DNA of 38,717 bases, taken from positions 1 to 38,717 of the forward strand of contig CANGCZ010000001.1 in assembly GCA_947452325.1 (NCBI GenBank), read 5' to 3'. A program made the position numbers and the translations under genes. Below the pieces are notes generated by a model. It did no database searches. It was not told the DNA's origin and was given only the letters and a program-made list of their open reading frames with translations. Shown piece by piece: positions 31,578 to 38,717 of this stretch (the first letter of the stretch is position 1; the number at the start of each line of letters is the position of its first letter). Origin of the DNA: Comamonadaceae bacterium (GTDB lineage Bacteria; Pseudomonadota; Gammaproteobacteria; Burkholderiales; Burkholderiaceae_C).

Positions 31578-32694
31578 TGCCATGCCGGGCACAGGCCAGT
31601 CCTTGTCAGCAGACAAGTCAGGTCGTCTCCAAAGTCAAAGGTCAGATGCCGCACAACTTTGCGAATTCACCCGTCAACTTGCCACACTGGTCGGCGCTGG
31701 TGTTCCTTTGCTACAGTGTTTAGACACGATCCAACAAGGTGTCAGTGGCCAAACCATGGGACCTGTGGTGCAAGCCTTGCGCCGTCAGATTGCAGCCGGC
31801 AAGTCGTTAGAAAACGCCTTGCAGCAAACCGGTTTTTTTGACAGGCTGTATTGCCAAATGGTGGCGGCCGGCGAATTGGCCGGTAACCTGGACGACATGC
31901 TTAACCGCTTAGCCCGCCACACCGAACGGCATGAGCAGCTCAGACGCAAGGTCCGCATGGCATTGGTCTACCCGGTGGCGGTCTTGTTCATCGCGGCGCT
32001 GGTGGTGACCGTCATCCTGGTATGGGTGGTTCCGGTGTTTCAGTCCATATTTGCTTCTTTCGGCGCACAGCTGCCAGCGGCCACGCGTTTCATACTTGGC
32101 CTGAGTGCGGGCTTGCTGCACTGGGGTTTGCCGTTTCTGGTCGTGACCCTGTTGACTGCAACCGTTTTACGCAGGCAATTTCGCCGCAATGCAACATGGC
32201 AATGGCAATTCGCGCTGCGGGTTTTGTCGCTGCCTTTGGCCGCCGGTCTGATTCGCAGCGCCAATCTGGCGGCATGGACGCGTTGCCTGTCCATGCTGAC
32301 CCAGTCCGGCGTGCCGCTGCTCGAAGCGCTGGAAGTGTTGTCTGGCGTATGCACAAACCAGGTGTACGCCAGGCTTTGTCTAGATATCCGGCAATCGGTA
32401 TTGCGTGGCAGCAGTCTGGCCATAGCCATGCGCAATGCTTCTTTTTCCGTCGGCCTGAAGACTGGTTTATTTCCACCCTTGTTGATTCAAATGGTGGATA
32501 TAGGCGAGCAATCAGGCACACTGACCGTGCTTTTATCCAGAGCCGCGGATGCGCAAGATGAAGCGCTGGAACAGCAGGTACACGGCTTGACGCAATTGAT
32601 TGAACCTTTGCTGGTCGTGGTGCTAGGCGGTCTGGTCGGCGGCATGGTGGTGGCTTTGTATTTGCCGGTCTTCCAACTCGGTCAAGTGCTGTAG
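31570..32694 (+). CDS. pilC: PilC/GspF/HofC-type platform protein
   Basis: A 374-residue polytopic inner-membrane protein, the platform for pilus assembly. It has two T2SSF domains: the first with FTRQLATLVGAGVPLLQCLDTI, the second with WTRCLSMLTQSGVPLLEALEVL, and about three membrane helices (MALVYPVAVLFIAALVVTVILVW-like region, one near 180-200, one at the C terminus). The ATG at 31570 lies inside the pilB stop region (8-nt overlap). The usual next gene, pilD, is absent; coaE starts 26 nt after the stop. Confidence 0.92.
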   Translation: MADAMPGTGQSLSADKSGRLQSQRSDAAQLCEFTRQLATLVGAGVPLLQCLDTIQQGVSGQTMGPVVQALRRQIAAGKSLENALQQTGFFDRLYCQMVAAGELAGNLDDMLNRLARHTERHEQLRRKVRMALVYPVAVLFIAALVVTVILVWVVPVFQSIFASFGAQLPAATRFILGLSAGLLHWGLPFLVVTLLTATVLRRQFRRNATWQWQFALRVLSLPLAAGLIRSANLAAWTRCLSMLTQSGVPLLEALEVLSGVCTNQVYARLCLDIRQSVLRGSSLAIAMRNASFSVGLKTGLFPPLLIQMVDIGEQSGTLTVLLSRAADAQDEALEQQVHGLTQLIEPLLVVVLGGLVGGMVVALYLPVFQLGQVL

Positions 32695-32720
32695 CGCGGC
32701 GGTCTTATAGACTCCAAGCC

Positions 32721-33329
32721 ATGAGCACATCGGATTTCAGACGCATAGGCCTGACCGGCGGCATAGGCAGCGGTAAATCTACTTTGGCCCGACTATTGAC
32801 TGAAAAAGGAATTCAAGTCATCGATGCCGACGCGATTTCCCGCCAGTTAACCGCCACCGGCGGGGCGGCCATGGCCGCCATTGCCCGGCATTTCGGTGCT
32901 GACTTTGTCGCGCCCGACGGCAGCATGGACCGTGAACGCATGCGCGAACTGGTGTTCAGCCAAGCAGATGCCAGGCTGAGGTTACAAGGCCTACTGCACC
33001 CACTGATTTCCGCCGAGATTCATACCAGGCAACAAGAAATTCGCCAGAAAAATATATCTTTAATATTCATAGATATACCTTTATTGATTGAATCTTTTTA
33101 CTGGCGCCGGCATACAGACAGGGTGCTGGTGGTCGATTGTGCTGAAAGCACACAGGTCCGCCGGGTGGTACAGCGAAGTCAGTTGCAACCCGAGCAGGTA
33201 CTCGCCATCATGGCTCAGCAGGCAGGACGCCCGCAAAGATTGGCTGCCGCAGACTGGGTAGTCCACAATGATGTGGACGACATACGGGCACTGCAAATGC
33301 AGGCAGACGCGATTCAACTGCATTTTTAG
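32721..33329 (+). CDS. coaE: Dephospho-CoA kinase
   Basis: A 202-residue kinase catalysing the last step of coenzyme A synthesis. Walker A is GLTGGIGSGKSTLARLL, then DADAISRQLTATGG, and the lid region R-rich QQAGRPQRLAAADWVVHND is present. Length and motifs are normal. The segment at about 33047-33108 is much richer in A+T than the rest and uses ATA codons, though the reading frame is intact. It sits in the pilC-coaE-zapD cluster. Confidence 0.95.
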   Translation: MSTSDFRRIGLTGGIGSGKSTLARLLTEKGIQVIDADAISRQLTATGGAAMAAIARHFGADFVAPDGSMDRERMRELVFSQADARLRLQGLLHPLISAEIHTRQQEIRQKNISLIFIDIPLLIESFYWRRHTDRVLVVDCAESTQVRRVVQRSQLQPEQVLAIMAQQAGRPQRLAAADWVVHNDVDDIRALQMQADAIQLHF

Positions 33330-33406
33330 CCTGTTTAGAGTGTCATAAGCTGCTTGTCAGCGGTTATCATTTCCGCTGTTCCAACCCTTTAGGCGTTTGC
33401 TTTTTT

Positions 33407-34159
33407 GTGATTCTCTACGAGCACCCATTTAACGAGCGTATTCGCACTTATCTGCGGCTTGAATATCTGCTCGGGCGTTTTGAACATTTGCTGCTCAGGT
33501 CCTCGGAAATAGATCACCATTTTGCCCTCACCACTTTGTTTGAAATTGTCGATGTCGGCGGTCGCTCCGATTTGAAGTCGGATATTTTGAAAGAACTCGA
33601 ACGGCACAAGCATCAGTTCAACAGTTACCGTGGCAACCCTTCAGTGGCGCAGTCTGTGTTGGATGAATTGCTGGGCAATATTGAGAAATGCCTGCAAGGT
33701 TTCAATACCCAAAGCGCACGCATCAGCAATTGCGTGACTGACAGCGATTTCCTCAGCAGTTTGCGCAACCGCGTTGCTGTACCAGGAGGCACTTGCGCGT
33801 TTGATTTACCCAGTTACCATGCCTGGCAACAACGGGATGCCGATGTCCGTCGTCAGGATATTTTGAAATGGTCTGAGCCTTTGAAAGCCTTGCACGACAG
33901 CGTCAACCTGTTGATGCGCCTGCTGCGTGAAAGCGGTTCACCGCAACGCGTGGTTGCTCAGCAAGGGCAATTCCAACAAGCTTTGCCACAAGGGCGTTTT
34001 CAAATGATGCGCTTGTTCATTGACGAATCTTTGGGACTGGTCCCCGAGATCAGCGGCAACCGCATGATGGTCTGGGTCCGCCTGATTCACCAGACCTGGG
34101 AAGGCAAACCTCAAACCGCTGTCGGCAACGCGGAATTTGAAATCGAGCTTTGCGCCTGA
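33407..34159 (+). CDS. zapD: Cell division protein ZapD
   Basis: A 250-residue FtsZ-bundling protein. The start ILYEHPFNERIRTYLRLEYLLGRF is the family signature, and begins with GTG at 33407. Later RVAVPGGTCAFDLPSYHAW and the C-terminal beta-rich WVRLIHQTW segment fit. ZapD crosslinks FtsZ filaments at the division ring. It is downstream of coaE as usual. yacG, which often follows, is absent, and its 3' end overlaps the convergent nudix gene by 49 nt. Confidence 0.93.
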   Translation: MILYEHPFNERIRTYLRLEYLLGRFEHLLLRSSEIDHHFALTTLFEIVDVGGRSDLKSDILKELERHKHQFNSYRGNPSVAQSVLDELLGNIEKCLQGFNTQSARISNCVTDSDFLSSLRNRVAVPGGTCAFDLPSYHAWQQRDADVRRQDILKWSEPLKALHDSVNLLMRLLRESGSPQRVVAQQGQFQQALPQGRFQMMRLFIDESLGLVPEISGNRMMVWVRLIHQTWEGKPQTAVGNAEFEIELCA

Positions 34160-34605
34160 GCCAGCCACTCTAATACCGGCACGGTACCGGGCAACACTGG
34201 CGTGACCTGCACAGGTAACTGCTCCCAGCAAAACTGCTGCCCTTCTTTCATTTGCAGTTCACCTTGCCATTGGTAAACCTTGCAGAAATGCAATTCCACC
34301 AGGGCGTGCGGGTAATCAATACGCTCGGTCTTCCAAGGCAAAGGTTTGGCGATGGTGATGCCGAGTTCTTCTTGCAATTCGCGGGTCAGGGCCTGAGCCA
34401 AGGTTTCACCTGCTTCTATTTTTCCACCCGGAAATTCCCAATGCCCTTCATAGGCTTTGCCGGGCGGGCGGGTAGTCAATAAAAACCGGCCATCAGCCCT
34501 GAACAACACACCGACAGCCACCTGGGTCAGCGGGCGTTCAGTGCCACCGGCACGCGGCAGATTTGCATCCACCATGCGTACAGGCTGGTGTGGGCTTGAG
34601 GTCAT
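34111..34605 (-). CDS. Nudix hydrolase, MutT/8-oxo-dGTP type
   Basis: A 164-residue nudix protein. The nudix box GGKIEAGETLAQALTRELQEELG (from about residue 59) is complete with the REXXEE metal ligands, and AYEGHWEFPGGK just before it is typical of MutT-like 8-oxo-dGTPases that sanitise the nucleotide pool. Its ATG overlaps the DUF815 stop by 4 nt. The 3' end overlaps zapD by 49 nt on the opposite strand, so the final codons are read both ways. Confidence 0.87.
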   Translation of the reverse strand: MTSSPHQPVRMVDANLPRAGGTERPLTQVAVGVLFRADGRFLLTTRPPGKAYEGHWEFPGGKIEAGETLAQALTRELQEELGITIAKPLPWKTERIDYPHALVELHFCKVYQWQGELQMKEGQQFCWEQLPVQVTPVLPGTVPVLEWLAQAQSSISNSALPTAV

Positions 34606-35483
34606 GCGTTAGCGCTACCCAAACGCCCGGCGAAATCCCTGGCGAACTGGTAAGCCACCCGCCCGCTGCGTGATCCGCGCTCAAGCGCCCACACCAGCGA
34701 TTCAGGATGCGCCTGTGCCCGTAAGTTTTGCGGGACTTGCAAGGAGGACAGCCACTGGTCAACGATATGCAAATACTCGTCCTGGCTGAAAGGGTAAAAA
34801 CTCACCCACAAACCGAAACGCTCGGACAAAGAGATTTTTTCTTCTATGACTTCGCCGGGATGTACTTCGCCGTCTTCGGTGTGTGTGTAGCTGAGGTTGT
34901 CCTTCATGTACTCGGGCAACAAATGACGGCGGTTGCTGGTGGCGTAAATCAGCACATTCGCAGTCGCTGCGGCCACGGTGCCATCCAAGATCGACTTGAG
35001 CGCCTTGTAGCCGGGTTCGCCTTCGTCAAAACTCAAGTCATCACAAAAAATGATGAATTTCTCCGAACGCTCAGCCACCACTTCGATGATGTCCGGCAGG
35101 TCCACCATATCCTGCTTGTCAACCTCGATCAAGCGCAACCCACGTTCTGCATAGGTATTGAGACAGGCTTTGACCAGCGAGGATTTACCGGTACCGCGCG
35201 CACCGGTAAGTAACACGTTGTTGGCGGGTTTGCCTTCTAGGAACTGCAAGGTATTGCGCTGTATTTTTTCTTTTTGCTGATCGATTTCTTTCAAATCATC
35301 CAATGACATTTGTCCAATATGTCGCACCGGTTCGAGTACGCCGTGGCCACTGCTGCGCTTGCGGTAACGAAAAGCAATACCCGCTTGCCAGTCAGGCGCG
35401 TGCAAAGGTTGCGGCAGTATGCGTTCGATACGCGCCATCAACAATTCGGCGCGGTGCAGCATACGTTCTAAAGCATCGTTCAT
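34602..35483 (-). CDS. DUF815 family AAA-type ATPase
   Basis: A 293-residue predicted ATPase. The N-terminal third is helical; Walker A is LLTGARGTGKSSLVKA, followed by FIIFCDDLSFDEGE as Walker B and NVLIYATSNRRHLLPE as sensor 1. A C-terminal winged or helical region ends RSGRVAYQFARDFAGRLG. The role of DUF815 proteins is not established; they are conserved next to argJ and nudix genes in betaproteobacteria. It overlaps the nudix gene by 4 nt and lies 3 nt from argJ. Confidence 0.88.
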   Translation of the reverse strand: MNDALERMLHRAELLMARIERILPQPLHAPDWQAGIAFRYRKRSSGHGVLEPVRHIGQMSLDDLKEIDQQKEKIQRNTLQFLEGKPANNVLLTGARGTGKSSLVKACLNTYAERGLRLIEVDKQDMVDLPDIIEVVAERSEKFIIFCDDLSFDEGEPGYKALKSILDGTVAAATANVLIYATSNRRHLLPEYMKDNLSYTHTEDGEVHPGEVIEEKISLSERFGLWVSFYPFSQDEYLHIVDQWLSSLQVPQNLRAQAHPESLVWALERGSRSGRVAYQFARDFAGRLGSANA

Positions 35484-35486
35484 GAG

Positions 35487-36716
35487 TTAGCTGCGGTAAT
35501 CCGCGTTGATGGTGACGTATTCATGGCTCAAGTCGCATGTCCATACCTGATCTTGTGCCTGGCCACGCCCGAGCAATACGCGCACCATGATTTCATCTTG
35601 TTTCATCACGCGTTGACCGTCTTGCTCACGGTAGTCGGCGTGGCGGCCACCGCGTGTAGCCACGTGCACATCGTCAAGAAACAAATCAATCAGACTTTGA
35701 TCTAAGTCTGCGATACCTGCGTATCCAACCGCAGCCAGAATACGGCCGAGATTGGGGTCACTGGCAAAAAAAGCGGTTTTCACCAAAGGAGAATGTGCAA
35801 TCGCATAAGCCACTTGGCGGCATTCAGCGGCGTCACGCCCGCCTTCAACGCTGACCGTGATGAACTTGGTGGCGCCTTCGCCGTCACGCACTATGGCCTG
35901 CGCCAGCCAGCGCGCCACATCCAACAGGGTCTGTTTCAACAAACGCGCACTCTCACTGCCCCAATGGCTTATTTCGGTAGTGCCTGCTTTGCCGCTGGCA
36001 ATGACGACAAAGGAATCGTTGGTTGAAGTGTCACCGTCAATAGAAATGCGATTGAACGAGGCTTCAGCCAGTTCATGCGCCAGCGCCTTCATCAAACCCG
36101 GAGCGATGGCCGCGTCGGTGGCCATGAAGCCCAACATGGTAGCCATGTTGGGACGGATCATGCCCGCCCCTTTTGACATGCCGGTGATGGTGACTGTTTT
36201 GCCTTCAATGCTGATTTGACGGCTGGTTGCCTTGGGTAAGGTGTCGGTCGTCATGATGGCTTGCGAGGCCAGCGACCAGTTGTCAGCCACACTTGAAGCA
36301 AGCGCTTTGGGCAAGCCGTCCACAATGCGTTGAACAGGCAAGGGTTCCATGATGACGCCGGTGGAAAAAGGCAGTATGTGTTCCGGCTTGACGTTCAGTT
36401 CAGCGGCCAAGGCTTGGCAAACAGCAAATGCATTTTGCAAACCATCTTCACCAGTGCCCGCATTGGCCACACCGGTGTTGATCACCAATGCACGTATGCC
36501 ATTGCCCGCAGCAAGATGCTGCTTGCACAATTGCACCGGCGCAGCACAAAAACGGTTTTGCGTAAATACAGCGCCGACAACAGAGCCCGGGTCCAGTGTG
36601 ATGACGGTCAAGTCTTTGCGATGGGCTTTGCGGACACCCGCTTCGGTGACACCGATAGACACACCGGCCACGGCATGCAAATCTTGCGCAGGAGTGACGT
36701 GCAGATTTACCGCCAT
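35487..36716 (-). CDS. argJ: Bifunctional ornithine acetyltransferase/N-acetylglutamate synthase
   Basis: A 409-residue enzyme that recycles the acetyl group in arginine synthesis. It is made as one chain that cuts itself before Thr in KGAGMIRPNMATMLGF (about residues 183-198), and that Thr becomes the nucleophile. Other blocks are NTGVANAGTGEDGL, LPFSTGVIMEPLP and DGDTSTNDSF. Length is normal. It lies between secA and the DUF815 gene, 3 nt from each, and is probably co-transcribed with them. Confidence 0.96.
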   Translation of the reverse strand: MAVNLHVTPAQDLHAVAGVSIGVTEAGVRKAHRKDLTVITLDPGSVVGAVFTQNRFCAAPVQLCKQHLAAGNGIRALVINTGVANAGTGEDGLQNAFAVCQALAAELNVKPEHILPFSTGVIMEPLPVQRIVDGLPKALASSVADNWSLASQAIMTTDTLPKATSRQISIEGKTVTITGMSKGAGMIRPNMATMLGFMATDAAIAPGLMKALAHELAEASFNRISIDGDTSTNDSFVVIASGKAGTTEISHWGSESARLLKQTLLDVARWLAQAIVRDGEGATKFITVSVEGGRDAAECRQVAYAIAHSPLVKTAFFASDPNLGRILAAVGYAGIADLDQSLIDLFLDDVHVATRGGRHADYREQDGQRVMKQDEIMVRVLLGRGQAQDQVWTCDLSHEYVTINADYRS

Positions 36717-36719
36717 GGT

Positions 36720-38717
36720 TCAGGCCAGTTTGCCGTGACAGTGTTTGTATTTTTTACCGCTGCCGCAAGGACAAGCCTCATTGCGCCCGACCACTGGCAC
36801 TTGGTCAACAGCGGCTGTTGATTGGCTGGCGCCAAACAACTGAGCTTGACCGGTTTCGTCCGGCGCTGAATATGTGAGGTTGGTGACGGCATCTGCACGC
36901 TCTTCAATGGCAAGTGCTGCATCTTCAACCTGAGTGGCAGTTTCGATTTGCACGGTCATGAGGATGCGCGTGACTTCATTTTTCACCATATCCAACAATT
37001 GACCAAACAACTCAAAGGCTTCGCGCTTGTATTCCTGCTTGGGTTGTTTTTGCGCATAGCCGCGCAAATGTATGCCTTGACGCAAATAGTCCAGCGAGGA
37101 CAAATGTTCACGCCAATGGCTATCTATGTTTTGCAGTAAGACTGCGCGCATGAACGGCGTGAATTGTTCTACACCCACGGTTTCAATTTTGCTGTTGAAT
37201 GCATCATGGGCAGCTTGCACCACCATGTGCAAAATATCTTCGTCAGTGATGGCTTGTGCTTTTTCGACTTCTTGGGTCAAAGGCAAATCGATGTGCCAAT
37301 CATTACGCAATACATTTTGCAAACCGGCGATGTCCCATTGCTCTTCTACCGACTCTTCAGGCATAAACTGACGTACCAAATCAGTGAAGCAGCCTTCACG
37401 CAGGCTGGCGATTTGCGCCGTCAAATTTGAAGCATCCAAAATGTCATTGCGCTGCTGGTAAATGACTTTTCGCTGGTCATTGGACACATCATCGTATTCC
37501 AGCAACTGTTTGCGAATGTCAAAGTTTCGCGCTTCTACTTTGCGCTGCGCGCTTTCAATGCTGCGAGTGACCATGCCTGCTTCAATGGCTTCACCTTCAG
37601 GCATCTTCAATCTATCCATGATGGCTTTGACGCGCTCACCGGCAAAAATACGCATCAGCGAGTCATCCAGGCTGAGATAAAACCGAGAAGAACCGGGGTC
37701 GCCTTGGCGGCCGGAGCGACCGCGCAATTGGTTATCGATGCGCCGTGACTCATGACGCTCGGTGGCAATGATGCGCAAACCGCCGACAGATTTCACAAAC
37801 TCATGGTCTTTGGCCCAAGCCTCACGCAACTGCAATGCTTTGGCTGCTTTGTCACTGTCGCTCAAACTCTCATCGGCCATCAATTTATCAACGGCTTTTT
37901 CTACGTTACCGCCCAACACAATATCGGTTCCGCGACCGGCCATGTTGGTGGCGATGGTGATGGATTTGGGTGCACCTGCTTGCGCCACAATGTCCGCTTC
38001 GCTGGCGTGTTGTTTGGCGTTGAGCACCTGGTGCTTCAAGCCTGCTTTGTCCAGCATGCCCGAGAGCAATTCAGACAATTCAATCGAAGTGGTGCCAACC
38101 AACACAGGCTGACCGCGCCCGTGGCATTCTTTGATGTCATCGATGGCCGCTTTGTATTTTTCTTCCGTGGTTTTGTAAACCCGGTCTAACTGGTCTTCAC
38201 GCAAACTTTGCTTGTTGGGCGGAATGATGACTGTTTCTAAACCGTAAATTTCCTGAAACTCATAAGCTTCGGTGTCCGCGGTTCCGGTCATACCGCTTAA
38301 TTTTTCATACAAACGGAAATAGTTTTGGAACGTGATGGACGCCATGGTCTGGTTTTCAGCCTGGATAGGCACACCTTCTTTGGCCTCAACAGCCTGGTGC
38401 AAACCATCACTCCAACGGCGTCCTGACATCAAACGGCCGGTGAACTCATCCACGATCACAATCTCACCGTTTTGATTCACGTAATGTTGGTCGAGATGGT
38501 ACAGGTGATGTGCACGTAACGCTGCATACAAATGGTGAACCAAACCTATGTGTGACGGGTCGTACAAAGACGCGCCTGCGGGCAACAAACCCATGTCAGA
38601 CAGAATTTTTTCAGCCTTCTCATGACCGAGTTCAGTCAAATACACCTGATGTGATTTCTCGTCGAGAGTGAAGTCACCGGGTGTGATGACGCCCTCGCCG
38701 GTGCGCAAATCCATCTC
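36720..38717 (-). CDS. secA: Preprotein translocase subunit SecA (C-terminal part; cut by window edge)
   Basis: The last roughly 665 residues of SecA, the ATPase that pushes preproteins through SecYEG; the N-terminal nucleotide-binding half lies beyond the right edge. Visible are the preprotein-crosslinking and NBD2 regions (VDEFTGRLMSGRRWSDG, SGMTGTADTEAYEF, TNMAGRGTDIVLGG, QLRGRSGRQGDPGSS), the helical scaffold and wing (IDSHWREHLSSLDYLRQGIHLRGYA), and the zinc-binding tail RNEACPCGSGKKYKHCHG. It is upstream of argJ, 3 nt apart. No defects are seen in the part present. Confidence 0.96.
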   Translation of the reverse strand, partial: EMDLRTGEGVITPGDFTLDEKSHQVYLTELGHEKAEKILSDMGLLPAGASLYDPSHIGLVHHLYAALRAHHLYHLDQHYVNQNGEIVIVDEFTGRLMSGRRWSDGLHQAVEAKEGVPIQAENQTMASITFQNYFRLYEKLSGMTGTADTEAYEFQEIYGLETVIIPPNKQSLREDQLDRVYKTTEEKYKAAIDDIKECHGRGQPVLVGTTSIELSELLSGMLDKAGLKHQVLNAKQHASEADIVAQAGAPKSITIATNMAGRGTDIVLGGNVEKAVDKLMADESLSDSDKAAKALQLREAWAKDHEFVKSVGGLRIIATERHESRRIDNQLRGRSGRQGDPGSSRFYLSLDDSLMRIFAGERVKAIMDRLKMPEGEAIEAGMVTRSIESAQRKVEARNFDIRKQLLEYDDVSNDQRKVIYQQRNDILDASNLTAQIASLREGCFTDLVRQFMPEESVEEQWDIAGLQNVLRNDWHIDLPLTQEVEKAQAITDEDILHMVVQAAHDAFNSKIETVGVEQFTPFMRAVLLQNIDSHWREHLSSLDYLRQGIHLRGYAQKQPKQEYKREAFELFGQLLDMVKNEVTRILMTVQIETATQVEDAALAIEERADAVTNLTYSAPDETGQAQLFGASQSTAAVDQVPVVGRNEACPCGSGKKYKHCHGKLA

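Overview
The window reads as a chromosomal segment of a betaproteobacterium, most likely order Burkholderiales. This rests on protein families and gene order: pilMNOPQ-aroK-aroB-dgt divergent from a PBP1A gene, then cyaY/lptM/lysA, msrQ-msrP/cytochrome c4/engB, two LpxL-type acyltransferases next to metK, and a pilB-pilC-coaE-zapD block facing nudix/DUF815-argJ-secA. The genome is compact. Many genes share 4-nt ATGA start/stop overlaps, several convergent pairs overlap, and no gene-free stretch exceeds 300 nt. I found no rRNA, tRNA, insertion sequence, CRISPR array or prophage.

Left part (1-7.5 kb, minus strand). A nine-gene overlapping operon runs pilM, pilN, a fused pilO-pilP, a short pilQ, aroK, aroB, dgt and a DUF1415 gene, followed by a small, AT-richer DUF4160/DUF2442 pair. 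The pilus genes resemble the shortened competence (Com/Hof) versions rather than full twitching-pilus proteins. At 30.4-32.7 kb lie a short PilB-type ATPase and PilC; the prepilin peptidase gene pilD, usually between pilC and coaE, is absent.

Middle (7.6-19.7 kb). Housekeeping genes: PBP1A, frataxin CyaY, lipoprotein LptM, LysA, the periplasmic methionine sulfoxide repair pair MsrPQ, a diheme cytochrome c4, EngB, an alpha/beta hydrolase, a methyltransferase, two lipid A-type acyltransferases and MetK. Between metK and its terminator lies a run of strong hairpins, a candidate structured RNA.

Accessory-like part (19.8-28.6 kb). A periplasmic PQQ alcohol dehydrogenase carries the Asp-X-Asp signature of lanthanide-dependent enzymes. 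Downstream is a c4-type cytochrome in which the first heme motif has been replaced in frame, and divergently an exported ankyrin-repeat protein. Then come an exported HEXXH protein, an MFS exporter, a small heat-shock protein with a ROSE-like RNA thermometer, a DHRS6-like dehydrogenase, a beta-lactamase-fold hydrolase and a YqiA-type esterase.

Right part (28.6 kb to the end). A phosphate permease and its DUF47 partner sit behind a candidate Pho box, followed by the pilBC-coaE-zapD block and the opposing nudix, DUF815, argJ and secA genes; secA is cut by the window edge. The most noteworthy items are the PQQ dehydrogenase with its half-degenerate cytochrome, the reduced pilus machinery with a PilO-PilP fusion, the hairpin array after metK and the RNA thermometer.
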